A stretch of DNA of 64,000 bases from an uncultured Collinsella sp. (GTDB taxonomy: Bacteria; Actinomycetota; Coriobacteriia; Coriobacteriales; Coriobacteriaceae), in the NCBI GenBank assembly GCA_900758375.1, contig CAAERJ010000050.1, forward strand, positions 6,079 through 70,078. Direction: 5' to 3'. The notes under the pieces were generated by a model. That model made no database searches, was not told the DNA's origin, and saw only the letters and a list, made by a program, of their open reading frames with translations. The position numbers and the translations under genes are program-made. Below are positions 26,635 through 35,537 of the stretch, in pieces (positions within the stretch are counted from its first letter, which is position 1; each line of letters opens with the position of its first letter).

Positions 26635-27316
26635 CGCGAGCGCCCCTTCCCTCGGCGAGGACATCGCACGCGAGTGCCGTGACAACGCCGACGAGCACAC
26701 TTGCCGGCACGGCGATATTCGTCCACCCCAAGAACTTGCATATGGCGACGGACACCGCAGCCAAACCGGCAGCTACGACATTGCCGCGCGACAGTCGCTG
26801 CGAAAAGAGTAGGCAGATAAAGAGCGATGTGCAGACAAAACCCGCAATAGCGGTGGGAACATCGACAACGGCGCCGACGATGGCGCCCGTCGTACACGAA
26901 ACGCCCCATGTTGCGATGAGGATCACGTTGAGCACAAAGGACTCGAGCGGACCCCAATCCTCCCCTTTAACCAACTTGGCAAGCGAAATGCCGTATGCCT
27001 CCTCGGTAAGTGTCGCGGCAACAGCCAGCGTCTGACGCTTCGAAGCACCCCTCAAATGCGGTGCGATCGATGCCGAGTAAAGCGCAAAGCGCGAGGAGAT
27101 TGCGGCGACGCTCGCGACGATCGACGCCGCAGGCACGCCTGCTAGCCACAGATTACAGATCATAAACTGCCCGCTGCCCGTCACGAACGTGCTGCTCAGG
27201 GCAAAAACCATCCAGGGTTCCATTCCCGTCTGCGCCATAATCATTCCGCACGGCGCGGCTATCGCAACATAGGTAAGCATCACCGGCCAGACGGTTTTAA
27301 CGATTTTGAGCACCAT
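26624..27316 (-). CDS. azlC: AzlC-family branched-chain amino-acid exporter large subunit
   Basis: 230 residues with about seven membrane segments. SSTFVTGSGQFMICNLW and SRFALYSASIAPHLRG are the conserved AzlC segments (the family has GSAQF- and R-x-x-LYG-type motifs). It pairs with AzlD to export branched-chain amino acids. ATG 27316 with GAGGAA upstream is chosen over the longer frame to 27352. It is divergent from the HD-domain gene. Confidence 0.92.
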   Translation of the reverse strand: MVLKIVKTVWPVMLTYVAIAAPCGMIMAQTGMEPWMVFALSSTFVTGSGQFMICNLWLAGVPAASIVASVAAISSRFALYSASIAPHLRGASKRQTLAVAATLTEEAYGISLAKLVKGEDWGPLESFVLNVILIATWGVSCTTGAIVGAVVDVPTAIAGFVCTSLFICLLFSQRLSRGNVVAAGLAAVSVAICKFLGWTNIAVPASVLVGVVTALACDVLAEGRGARDAR

Positions 27317-27453
27317 AACGTTCCTCGTCCCGACAAGATTTCCGAGCCGCATTCAACGACGCGGCAGAACCATCGCCCGATGGCAACCGAGTTCACCTAC
27401 AATTGCCACCGGATCGAAAGACACAGAAAGACACAACTTTTTAGGAAGTCATT

Positions 27454-28266
27454 ATGACAGCTATCGATCGAACGCGGGCTGCCGCGGCCTTCAAGACCTA
27501 CACCGATGCCTACGATGCCGCCAATCCGCGTATCGCGCTCAAAATCGAGCATACGTACCACGTTGCCGAGGCATGCGATGCCGTGGCACGCGAACAGGGC
27601 TGGTCACCTCAGGACATTGACCTAGCGTGGCTTTGCGGCCTGCTGCACGATATGGGCCGCTTTGAGCAGCTGCGACGCTGGGACACGTTTAAGGATGCCG
27701 AGAGCATGAGTCATGCGGCGTTGGGCGTCGAGGTTCTCTTTGGCGAAAACCCTGCAGACGCGCCCGCGACAACAAGTATCCGCGACTTTATCGACGATCC
27801 GGTAGAAGACGAGTTGATTCGCGCAAGCATTGCCTATCACAGCGATTTCCGTCTACCCGCGCAGCTCGACGAGCGCACGCGGCGCTTCTGCGATATTGTG
27901 CGCGATGGCGACAAGGTCGACATTATGCGCACCATCGCCGACAGCACCGTCGACACCATCCTCAAAGTGGATGAGGACGTGTTTCTTGCCAGCCACTTCT
28001 CGGCACCGACGCTGGCTGCCTTTGACGAGCACCGCTGCGTCACGCGCGATGAGCGCGATGAGCCCGCGGACTACTTGGTGGGGCTTATCTGCTTTATGTT
28101 TGAGCTCGTCTATCCGGCAAGCCGCGCGCTGGCGCGCAAGCAGGGCGATATCTACCGCCTGCTCGACGCACCTTTTGGCATCGTGCGGCCCTTTACCGAC
28201 CCCGCCACGCAAGCGACCTGGGAACGCCTAAAGAAAGAGATGCGAGCCTGGCTGGCCGGCGCCTAG
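27454..28266 (+). CDS. HD-domain phosphohydrolase
   Basis: 270 residues. The metal-binding pattern is H33/H36 (KIEHTYHV), the His-Asp pair HD at 65-66 (GLLHDMGRF), and a later His and Asp (YHSDF and RDGDKVD). HD hydrolases of this type cleave nucleotides or phosphoesters; the substrate is unknown. ATG 27454 has AGGAAG upstream. It converges with the EtfA gene and the two stop codons share the same CTAG tetranucleotide, leaving no room for a terminator between them. Confidence 0.88.
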   Translation: MTAIDRTRAAAAFKTYTDAYDAANPRIALKIEHTYHVAEACDAVAREQGWSPQDIDLAWLCGLLHDMGRFEQLRRWDTFKDAESMSHAALGVEVLFGENPADAPATTSIRDFIDDPVEDELIRASIAYHSDFRLPAQLDERTRRFCDIVRDGDKVDIMRTIADSTVDTILKVDEDVFLASHFSAPTLAAFDEHRCVTRDERDEPADYLVGLICFMFELVYPASRALARKQGDIYRLLDAPFGIVRPFTDPATQATWERLKKEMRAWLAGA

Positions 28267-29468
28267 CGCTCGAGCTGGGCCAGGAGCTCTTCGACGACTT
28301 CGACGACGTCGCCGACAACTTTATACTGCGCAGCGCCGAAGATGGGGGCATCTGGGTCCTCGTTGACGGCAATGACGCACTCCGCGCCGCCGATGCCGGC
28401 TAGGTGCTGGATAGCACCCGAAACGCCGATACTCACAAGGAGCTTGGGCGAAACCGACACGCCGGTCTGCCCAACCTGGTGGCGGTACTCCAGCCAACCT
28501 GCCTCCACAACGGGACGCGTGCAACCAAGCTCGGCACCCAAGGCATCGGCGAGCTTTCGCATCAGGGGCAGATTCTTCTTGGAGCCAATGCCGCGGCCCA
28601 CCACGACCAGGCGCTCGGCATCGGCAATTGATGCCTGCTGCCCCCACTCCTCGGCGGGAATCGAGATCTCGACGCGGACCTTAGCATCATCCGCAAGCGA
28701 TACCTGGGTAATCGTGCCAGAGCGGCTGTAATCAAACTCGGGTACCCCAAAGATGCCGGGACGCACCGTTGCCATCTGGGGACGATGATTGGGGCAGATA
28801 ATGGTGGCCATCAAGTTGCCGCCAAACGCCGGGCGGGTCTGCTGCAGTAGACCCGTCTCCGTATCCATCGAAAGCACCGTACAGTCGGCCGTAAGGCCCG
28901 TCTGCAAGCGTACGGCCACACCGGGCGCCAGCTCACGGCCAAAGGCGGTCGCGCCGTACAGAATGGCCTCGGGTCTGCGCTCGGCCACCAAATCGCAGAT
29001 GAGACGAGCATAGATCTCCGCATCGTTTTGGCGCAGTCGCTCGTCGCGGCAGACCACGACCTCGTCGGCACCGGCGCAGACCAGATGCTCCAGGTCCTCA
29101 AGCGAGCCCTCGGGGCCCATGCCGGCCAATGCCACCAGACGGCAACCGCGAGCATCGGCAAGCTCGCGCCCCTTACCCATGAGCTCGTAGGCCACCGGAG
29201 CCACGACATCGTGATCGTCGGTCTGCACGAATACCCATATGTCTCGATACGCATCGAGGTCAACCGCGCCGGCGGCCTCGTCGCGCTCGATCGAAATGGC
29301 ATTGACGGGGCAGGCGTCGACGCACCCGCCGCACAAGATACAGCCGTCGGTCACATGGGCGCAGCGGTTGGGGCGCTCGCCCTCCATCACAATGCCACCC
29401 GAGGCACAGGCGCGAACGCAGCGGCCACAGCCAACGCATGCCTCGCTATCGATTATCAGTCCGCTCAT
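28263..29468 (-). CDS. etfA: Electron-transfer flavoprotein alpha subunit with N-terminal 2x[4Fe-4S] ferredoxin domain
   Basis: 401 residues. Residues 1-65 are a bacterial ferredoxin domain with two CxxCxxCxxxC sets (CVGCGRCVRAC near 11-21 and CILCGGCVDACP near 44-55). EtfA follows, with the FAD-binding C-terminal domain (VVVGRGIGSKKNL, GCTRPVVEAGW, and HLAGIGGAECVIAVNEDPDAPIF). EtfAs with an added ferredoxin domain occur in flavin-based bifurcating/confurcating enzymes, for example LctC of Acetobacterium woodii. It starts directly after etfB and ends tail-to-tail with the HD gene. Confidence 0.94.
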   Translation of the reverse strand: MSGLIIDSEACVGCGRCVRACASGGIVMEGERPNRCAHVTDGCILCGGCVDACPVNAISIERDEAAGAVDLDAYRDIWVFVQTDDHDVVAPVAYELMGKGRELADARGCRLVALAGMGPEGSLEDLEHLVCAGADEVVVCRDERLRQNDAEIYARLICDLVAERRPEAILYGATAFGRELAPGVAVRLQTGLTADCTVLSMDTETGLLQQTRPAFGGNLMATIICPNHRPQMATVRPGIFGVPEFDYSRSGTITQVSLADDAKVRVEISIPAEEWGQQASIADAERLVVVGRGIGSKKNLPLMRKLADALGAELGCTRPVVEAGWLEYRHQVGQTGVSVSPKLLVSIGVSGAIQHLAGIGGAECVIAVNEDPDAPIFGAAQYKVVGDVVEVVEELLAQLER

Positions 29469-30284
29469 CTATGCCATCCCCTCGATAATCTTGGCAAGCT
29501 TTGCTGCCTGCTCGACCGGCGTGCCCTCGATGGCCTCGCACGTTTGGTTACGGTCGGGCACAAACGAGCGCACGACCTGCGTCGGCGATCCGGTAAGGCC
29601 GCAACGCGAAGGGTCAGCATGTACATCGGCAGCACAGACCACCCGCACATCCGCATCTTCGGCCGCGCGAATGCCGGCGATGCTCGGCATGCGCAGCTGG
29701 CCGATCTCCTTGGCGGTCGTCATCGCGCACGGCATCTTCAGATAGACCGTCTCCTCGCCGGCATCGCAACCGTGAACGAGCGAAAGCGCACCGCACGTCG
29801 TAAAGCCCGCACTCTGCACGCAGCTCACATCGGTCACGCAGGGAATCTCGAAGGCGCCGGCCAGCTCGGGGCCAATCTGGGCGGTATCGCCATCCACCGC
29901 CATCTTGCCGCAGATGAGCAGATCGAAGTCCTCGTCAAGCGCCTCGATGCCGCATTTGAGAGCATAGGTGGTCGCCAACGTGTCCGCGCCCGCAAAAGCA
30001 CGGTCGGTGAGCAGCAATGCATCGTCGGCGCCGCGGGCAATGCAGTCGCGCAGCAGCGATTCGGTTGCAGGGATGCCCATCGACACCACCGTCACGCGCA
30101 CATCCATGCCAAAGCCGATAAAGTCGTCCTTGAGCGCCAGAGCGCATTCGAGGGCACTTGCATCGAAGGGATTAATGACCGCCTGCTTGCCATCACGCAC
30201 GATGGTATTGGTTTTGGGGTCCATCTTGACCTCGGTGCTTCCCGGTACCGCTTTGACGCACACCACCATATGGAAATCGCTCAT
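29469..30284 (-). CDS. etfB: Electron-transfer flavoprotein beta subunit
   Basis: 271 residues of the EtfB family. VCVKAVPGSTEVKMD opens the protein; NPFDASALECALALKD and DLLICGKMAVDGDTAQIGPELA are the conserved nucleotide/FAD-binding blocks. The latter motif region (DGDTAQIG) is characteristic of EtfBs that carry a second FAD in bifurcating complexes; this last point is family knowledge. ATG 30284 is chosen because AGGGGG lies 9 nt upstream. It overlaps the lctD-like gene by a few bases at its start region and is the middle gene of the unit. Confidence 0.93.
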   Translation of the reverse strand: MSDFHMVVCVKAVPGSTEVKMDPKTNTIVRDGKQAVINPFDASALECALALKDDFIGFGMDVRVTVVSMGIPATESLLRDCIARGADDALLLTDRAFAGADTLATTYALKCGIEALDEDFDLLICGKMAVDGDTAQIGPELAGAFEIPCVTDVSCVQSAGFTTCGALSLVHGCDAGEETVYLKMPCAMTTAKEIGQLRMPSIAGIRAAEDADVRVVCAADVHADPSRCGLTGSPTQVVRSFVPDRNQTCEAIEGTPVEQAAKLAKIIEGMA

Positions 30285-30286
30285 CT

Positions 30287-31888
30287 TCACGCGCCCCCTT
30301 TCTGGACGAGTTCATCCAAGAGCTTCTCCGAAAACAGGTTGCCACGACCCAGCTGCCCGGCAGGATCGAGCTGCAGCTTGAGTCGAGCCGATTCGACCAT
30401 GGCCTCGTGGCCGTACATCGTCTCCAAAAAGCCCGCTTTGATCTTGCCGACACCGTGCTCGGCAGAGACGGCGCCGCCCATAGCCGTTACCTCCGCAGCC
30501 CACTGGGCAAACAGCTCGCCACCGCGACGGTAGTCCTGCGCATCGCGCGGCAAAATATTCACATGCAGATGGTTGTTGCCGATATGTCCCCAGGCGGCAG
30601 ACTCAAGCCCGCTTTCGGCCAGCGTGCGGCGATAGAAGGCAACGACATCGGCCAGGCGCGCGTTGGGTACCGACATATCCGACCCCAGTTTGGTAATGGT
30701 GGGGTCGGTGCGGCGACGCTCGTCGATGAGCATGTTGACACTCTCGGGGACGGCGTGGCGGAAGAACCGCTGGCATTCGCGATCGACCTCGGTACGCGCA
30801 ACCCAGGTCGCGTCATCGCGGCCGCCCGCAAGCTCCAAAACCCATCCCAGGTGGTACAGCTCCTCAGTCGCTTGAGCCTCGTCGTCGCAGTCGAGTTCCA
30901 CGTAAACACAGACCTTTGCCTCATCGTCGAGCGCCGGCAGCGAGGCAAACGCGGTCGACTGCTCGCGCTGGCGGCGAAGGATATCCAAGGCGCCGGCATC
31001 GAAATACTCAATAGCGGCGGCATGGGACAGCACGGGGCGCACGGAATCGGTAAAGGACACCGCCTTGTCCTCACTGTCGAAAAAGCAGCTCACGCCCCAT
31101 ACGACCGAAGGTGCCGCCTGCAGGGCGATCTCGAGCTCGGTAATGACGCCGAGTGTGCCGCACGCACCGATAAAGAGGTCGATGGCGTCCATATCGTCCG
31201 CAACGAAATAACCCGACGCGTTTTTGGTCTTGGGCATGGTATAGCCAGGAAAATCCAGCTCGAGCGCGCGGCCTTCCGCTGTCACGAGCGACAAGTGGCG
31301 TGCGTCAGCGTGCGCCTGACCTCGATGAAGCTCAAGCAGGTTGCCGTCCGCCAGTGCCACGTGAAGCCCCGTAACGTGCGGGCGCATGGGGCCGTAGGCG
31401 TAACTGCGGGCACCGGAGGCATTGCATGCCGCCATGCCGCCCAGGCAGGCAGATGCCTCGGTGGGATCGGTGGGAAAGAACTGCTCGGGAGCTGCCTGGA
31501 ACTCCTCATAGGCCTCAAGCGATGCCTGATCCCAGCCAGCGGTCGGCAATGCCTTCTTGCCCAGCTGCTTGCGTAACTCCGAAAGCACGACGCCCGGCTC
31601 CACGCGCAGCAGAAAACGGCCTCGCTCGTCGCGTCGAAGACCCAGGTAGCGATTCATACGAGAAGTGTTGAGGATGTGGCCGCCGTGGGGCACGGCACCG
31701 GCAGCCAGACCGGTCCGAGCACCCTGGACCGTTATCGGAACATGCTCGGCATGGAGCTTTCGCAGAATGGCGCGGACTTCGTCCTCCGTTGTCGGAAACG
31801 AGATGCTCGACGCCTCGCCCGATGTGCGAGATTCATCGCGACCATATTCTTCGAACTCGTCGCCGAAGGGTTTGATGGCTGCAGACAC
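30287..31888 (-). CDS. FAD-binding oxidoreductase, GlcD/D-lactate dehydrogenase type (LctD-like)
   Basis: 533 residues. An N-terminal PCMH-type FAD-binding domain (VPITVQGARTGLAAGAVPHGG, about residues 50-70, and GGMAACNASGARSYAYG) is followed by the FAD-oxidase C-terminal domain with the two signature stretches GHIGNNHLHVNI and SAEHGVGKIKAG. The family oxidises D-lactate, glycolate or other 2-hydroxy acids. Co-transcription with EtfB and a ferredoxin-EtfA matches the lctBCD arrangement, where lactate oxidation by NAD+ is driven by co-oxidation of ferredoxin. The GTG at 31888 follows AAGGGGGAG. At 533 residues it is some 60 longer than typical GlcD. Confidence 0.9.
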   Translation of the reverse strand: MSAAIKPFGDEFEEYGRDESRTSGEASSISFPTTEDEVRAILRKLHAEHVPITVQGARTGLAAGAVPHGGHILNTSRMNRYLGLRRDERGRFLLRVEPGVVLSELRKQLGKKALPTAGWDQASLEAYEEFQAAPEQFFPTDPTEASACLGGMAACNASGARSYAYGPMRPHVTGLHVALADGNLLELHRGQAHADARHLSLVTAEGRALELDFPGYTMPKTKNASGYFVADDMDAIDLFIGACGTLGVITELEIALQAAPSVVWGVSCFFDSEDKAVSFTDSVRPVLSHAAAIEYFDAGALDILRRQREQSTAFASLPALDDEAKVCVYVELDCDDEAQATEELYHLGWVLELAGGRDDATWVARTEVDRECQRFFRHAVPESVNMLIDERRRTDPTITKLGSDMSVPNARLADVVAFYRRTLAESGLESAAWGHIGNNHLHVNILPRDAQDYRRGGELFAQWAAEVTAMGGAVSAEHGVGKIKAGFLETMYGHEAMVESARLKLQLDPAGQLGRGNLFSEKLLDELVQKGGA

Positions 31889-31908
31889 GCGAACTCCCCC
31901 TTTAGTTA

Positions 31909-32233
31909 ACTACAGTGTTTGCAGGGAGATGTTACCGCATCGTTTCGTCGACGTGACTGAGACCGTCTCCATAATTGGCGAATTTTACGTTTGCGCAATT
32001 CGGCGAGCGGCGGCGTTTTCTCGGCAGGCGCTCTATTTAACGCGCTCCTTTCCATCGCAGCCACGCACACAATTGGCGCTCGAAAAAACTTGAGATATTT
32101 TTTAGCGTCTCTCACCTGCGGCGATGTAAACCCGTCAAGCATTTGGTCAGAAATTGGTCAAGTTGTGGCTGATACGGTCGGCATCGACAGCCAAAACCAA
32201 TAGAAGGTTTGGCCCAAAAACAGGGAGGTTCCC
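31909..32233. other. 325-bp divergent intergenic region with short repeats
   Basis: No gene. It separates the leftward lactate-type operon from the rightward unknown cluster and is more AT-rich than its flanks. A perfect dyad GAGAC-C-GTCTC lies at 31959-31969. Two direct repeats TTGGTCA start exactly 11 bp apart (32143 and 32154), one helical turn, as in a binding site. I cannot assign promoters confidently. Confidence 0.45.
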
Positions 32234-32530
32234 ATGGCATATTACTGGCCCCAGTACGGCATCGCCATCGAAGTTGACGATGACCCATATCTTCTGCCCT
32301 TCGATGAGGAGGCATTTCCCGATGCGGCTGTCTATCACGTCACCACCGACGTGATTTGCGATCCCGAATCGTTTTCGGCACTCGCCCACCACATCGCCCA
32401 CATCCACGACATCAAACTCGACCCAAACTTCGACGAGCTCATCTACTCGCGACGCCTCATGCTCCACATGCTCTTTGGCGCCGATCCGTCCACGTTCGCG
32501 CGCGTCTATACCACTAAGGATGCCGCATGA
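32234..32530 (+). CDS. Small protein of unknown function
   Basis: 98 residues, acidic, no signal peptide, membrane segment or motif I recognise. It is His-rich in the middle (SALAHHIAHIHDI). The ATG has a strong GGGAGG site, and its stop overlaps the next start as ATGA, which argues that it is real and co-translated with the following gene. It opens the 32.2-35.4 kb cluster. It may be cytoplasmic. Confidence 0.7.
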   Translation: MAYYWPQYGIAIEVDDDPYLLPFDEEAFPDAAVYHVTTDVICDPESFSALAHHIAHIHDIKLDPNFDELIYSRRLMLHMLFGADPSTFARVYTTKDAA

Positions 32531-33036
32531 GCGTAAGGAAGCAGTCGAGCCCCCTAGGGTCAAAACATCGAAAAAGGCTCGGCGCCGTCTGTTTGGCCAT
32601 CGCCTGCGCCCTTATCGCCGTCGGCCTTTACGCTTGGCAGTCAAAGCCTGTCGCCGAGACGGGTGCCTCGGTCACAGCGGCAGAGGGTAAGTCGCGTCAG
32701 GAAATCCAGGACGAGCTCGATGCCATCGTCCGCGACAACATGATGACGATCTCGGTCGCACCGGTCGCCCAGCTACAAAAAGGCGGCAAGCTGCGCATCA
32801 ACGTGCAAAACGTCCAGGATAACAAGTTTCCCCAGCGTTTCCGCGTGATCCAAAACGACGAAACCATCTATGAATCGGGCGTGGTCGAGACTGGCAAGAC
32901 CATCGAGACCTGCCCCGCAGGCGACATCAAAGAAGGCGAAGCGTATATCGAGATCCAGGCGCTCGACGCCAAGACCTACGACGCCCATGGCAATCCCACG
33001 CGCGTCAAGGTGCGGGTTGCGCAAGCCGAAGGCTAG
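32527..33036 (+). CDS. Membrane-anchored protein of unknown function
   Basis: 169 residues. A basic N-terminus (KHRKR) is followed by one hydrophobic helix at about 19-37, then an exported domain of about 130 residues rich in beta-type sequence (QKGGKLRINVQNVQDNKF). No Cys, lipobox or known domain. It starts in the overlap ATGA with the preceding gene. The extracellular part could be an Ig-like or adhesin-type fold, but this is a guess. Confidence 0.75.
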   Translation: MSVRKQSSPLGSKHRKRLGAVCLAIACALIAVGLYAWQSKPVAETGASVTAAEGKSRQEIQDELDAIVRDNMMTISVAPVAQLQKGGKLRINVQNVQDNKFPQRFRVIQNDETIYESGVVETGKTIETCPAGDIKEGEAYIEIQALDAKTYDAHGNPTRVKVRVAQAEG

Positions 33037-33124
33037 ATCTGCCGCCTGTTGCGAAAACGCGCACCCACGCCGCTTTCGTCCAACCATCACGGAAACGGTC
33101 CGTGACGAATAGAAAGGAACGATT

Positions 33125-33724
33125 ATGGACATCACCAGGAACTTGAGCGGGACCAGGGCGCTCGTCGTGGGGGCAGGGCTGGCGCTCGCGCTCGCAATGG
33201 GAGCCGCGCCGACCACCGCCCTGGCGGAGGGACGCGTTGGAACCACCGACGTGACCATCAGGACCGAAATCGACAACATCAAGTTTAAGGCTCCGACTGT
33301 CATCCCATTTGTCGCCAAGGCCGATGGCACGCTTCAGGGCCCTTCCGAGAACACAACCACCATCGACAATCTTTCGGCCTATGGCATCCACGTTACCAAC
33401 ATGAAGATCGGCGCCAAGAACTCCTGGAGCATCGTCGCCGACGCCAAGACGGGAACCGCCCAGAACTCCATCGATTTTAAGGTCGGCCCGGACAAGGCAC
33501 TCCAAGACGCTCATGCCGCGACGCAGGAAGCGGGCGTCGACCTTTCCAAAAATGCATTCTTCGACATGGGCTACCAGGGCATCGCCGATGGTACGGACAG
33601 GATTAAGCTCAAGACGAGCGGCAATGTCGCCCGCGTCACGCGAGACATCTTCCATGTGACTGGCGAGGGCGACCAGGTCGCAAGCATTACGTGGACGGTC
33701 GAGCCCGGTGCGCACACGGCCTAA
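33125..33724 (+). CDS. Secreted protein of unknown function
   Basis: 199 residues with a clear signal peptide: basic start, hydrophobic stretch VVGAGLALALAMGAAP and a likely cut after ALA (residue 35). The mature part of about 165 residues is beta-rich and regular (DVTIRTEIDNIKFKAP, ITWTVEP). It has no cell-wall motif of its own. It overlaps by 17 bp the gene that encodes an anchor-type protein, so the two may act as a pair. ATG 33125 follows GAAAGGA. I do not recognise the family. Confidence 0.8.
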   Translation: MDITRNLSGTRALVVGAGLALALAMGAAPTTALAEGRVGTTDVTIRTEIDNIKFKAPTVIPFVAKADGTLQGPSENTTTIDNLSAYGIHVTNMKIGAKNSWSIVADAKTGTAQNSIDFKVGPDKALQDAHAATQEAGVDLSKNAFFDMGYQGIADGTDRIKLKTSGNVARVTRDIFHVTGEGDQVASITWTVEPGAHTA

Positions 33725-33965
33725 GGCGATTGTCCTTGCCGTCATCATCGGCGTTGTAACGTTTGCCCCGATCGCCGCCTTTGCCCAACAAGAGCAAGCG
33801 CAGGCTGCCACGCAAGTGACTGTCGATCTATCGGAGCTCGAACGCAGTGGCCAACATGAGCCCCTCGCGCAAACGGGCGACACGCGACAGCTCCTGGCAG
33901 CAGGAATCGCCGCGGCAGGCGCAAGCGCCATCGGCCTTGGCCTGCGCATCAAACGCAGCCAGTAG
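33708..33965 (+). CDS. Very small cell-surface protein with LPXTG-like anchor (LAQTGD)
   Basis: 85 residues. A signal peptide (IVLAVIIGVVTFAPIAAFA) is followed by about 25 residues, then LAQTGD (residues 53-58), a hydrophobic helix and a basic tail (RIKRSQ). This is the layout of a sortase substrate, with Ala in place of Pro in LPXTG. The exposed portion would be only about 30 residues, unusually short. The GTG start lies inside the preceding gene. No sortase gene is in the window. Confidence 0.72.
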   Translation: MRTRPKAIVLAVIIGVVTFAPIAAFAQQEQAQAATQVTVDLSELERSGQHEPLAQTGDTRQLLAAGIAAAGASAIGLGLRIKRSQ

Positions 33966-34006
33966 CCGCGATAATCGAGACCGTCCAGAACAGGTAAGGA
34001 GAACCC

Positions 34007-35419
34007 ATGGCATCAAAGAACCTTTTGCCCGTTGCCGCGCTCTGCAGTGCGCTTGCCACCGGCATGCCCGTCGCCGCTCTAGCGACACCCGCCGTGGACG
34101 TCCCCTTACCTGCCGTCAACTGTCTCGCCACAAACCAGATGAGCACCATCGCGCGCCAACGCTTCTCGCTTGCGCAGGCAAGCATTTCGGCCTCGGGGTG
34201 CCTCCGTCGCTGCACGAACAGCTCGATAGTCGTGGATACCGAGCGCTCGAGCACAGCGGACGGCCCCCTAACGGGATGCATTATCTGCACATGGCGCGCA
34301 GCTGCAACTGATGCCGATGGCGATTCCTGCGACGTGGAGCTGCGCCTCGACATCACCCTGTCCGATGACTCGGCGGACGGGGCAACAGTCGCCTTCGACA
34401 GCACGTTTTTCGAAAACGGAGGGGGTGTATGCCTGGGCTGCGTCCCCTCGAGCGCCGATGGCACGCAGCCCGCTATCTCATTCACCGCATCGCTGAAAAT
34501 GACCAAGGCGGGCACCGACGCCACGGCAAATGGCGAGATCGCTCTGATGTTCTACGCGAGCGGCACAGAAAGCCAGGAGATTCGGGGCAAACAGCGGACC
34601 GGATCGCTCAGCCTGACGCGAGGGGCAGATCCCGGTCCTGTCGATATCAGTGCCGAAACGCAAGATGTGCATCACGTCCTTGTCGATCCGGCGCTCCTCG
34701 AGATGGAATGGAGCGGAGTAGGAGCGGTCGGACTCGCCCCCTCGACGGGTGACATCGCAAGCGACTCCAGCGAGAGCAGCGGTGAAATAGCGCCTGGGGA
34801 CAATGGCGCACCAGGCGGCATAACACCGCCATCGAGCGGTCCTTCAGCCACTTTCAGCGAGCCAAGCGAAACAGCCACCGCAGTGGGCGGCACGCAAGCT
34901 GGCGAAAACTTGGGGTGTCCCATGCCGGCAGACATCGACGAGGGCAATTGTTGCATGATGGTCGCGCTCGACCGCACGGAGACCGTCGACGCCGCGAGCA
35001 TTGAGGTCACCGCTGCCGATAAGCCCGTCCGCAAAGCAGCCATTATCGCATTCCCTAAAACCGTCGAAGTTGTTTTTCTGCCATCGGGCGAGGTCGTAGC
35101 CCCCACCTTGCTCACCTTGCTTGGGGCAAAGGGCACGGCCAACCAAATCGACAACCTCACGGTCGCCGACCCTGCGACCACCGCAAAACTGCACCTGTAT
35201 GCCGTAACCTCGGACGGAGGCAAAACCGAGGAATTCGACGGTGAGAACCTCCTGAATAACCGGATACTCCATAAAATGGAAGACGTCTCGTATCAAATTG
35301 AGCTCGTGGGATTTGACCGAGCTCGAGATGCCGATATCATCGCCGCGGCCATTGAGTCCCCGCAGCGACTCATGACGCTGTGCTTCGATTACAGCCCCTA
35401 TGTCGTGATGGGAGGCTGA
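34007..35419 (+). CDS. Secreted cysteine-rich protein of unknown function
   Basis: 470 residues with an N-terminal signal (LLPVAALCSALATGMPVAALA). Cys pairs occur in clusters (CLRRC, CIICTW, CLGC, CPMP, CCMM) that could form disulphides or bind metal. A Ser/Pro/Gly-rich linker occupies about 245-295 (GEIAPGDNGAPGGITPP), dividing two domains. No C-terminal anchor is visible. The ATG at 34007 follows AAGGAGA. It closes the unknown cluster. Domain identity is unknown to me. Confidence 0.75.
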   Translation: MASKNLLPVAALCSALATGMPVAALATPAVDVPLPAVNCLATNQMSTIARQRFSLAQASISASGCLRRCTNSSIVVDTERSSTADGPLTGCIICTWRAAATDADGDSCDVELRLDITLSDDSADGATVAFDSTFFENGGGVCLGCVPSSADGTQPAISFTASLKMTKAGTDATANGEIALMFYASGTESQEIRGKQRTGSLSLTRGADPGPVDISAETQDVHHVLVDPALLEMEWSGVGAVGLAPSTGDIASDSSESSGEIAPGDNGAPGGITPPSSGPSATFSEPSETATAVGGTQAGENLGCPMPADIDEGNCCMMVALDRTETVDAASIEVTAADKPVRKAAIIAFPKTVEVVFLPSGEVVAPTLLTLLGAKGTANQIDNLTVADPATTAKLHLYAVTSDGGKTEEFDGENLLNNRILHKMEDVSYQIELVGFDRARDADIIAAAIESPQRLMTLCFDYSPYVVMGG

Positions 35420-35537
35420 GGCTTGGGCACCAAATGCCGTCATTAATACCACTTATATAACGTATAGGATGAGGCATGACGCACCCTGCAGCCCGTTCTG
35501 CTACGATTGCCAGGTTGGCATCAATATGGGAGGGTTC

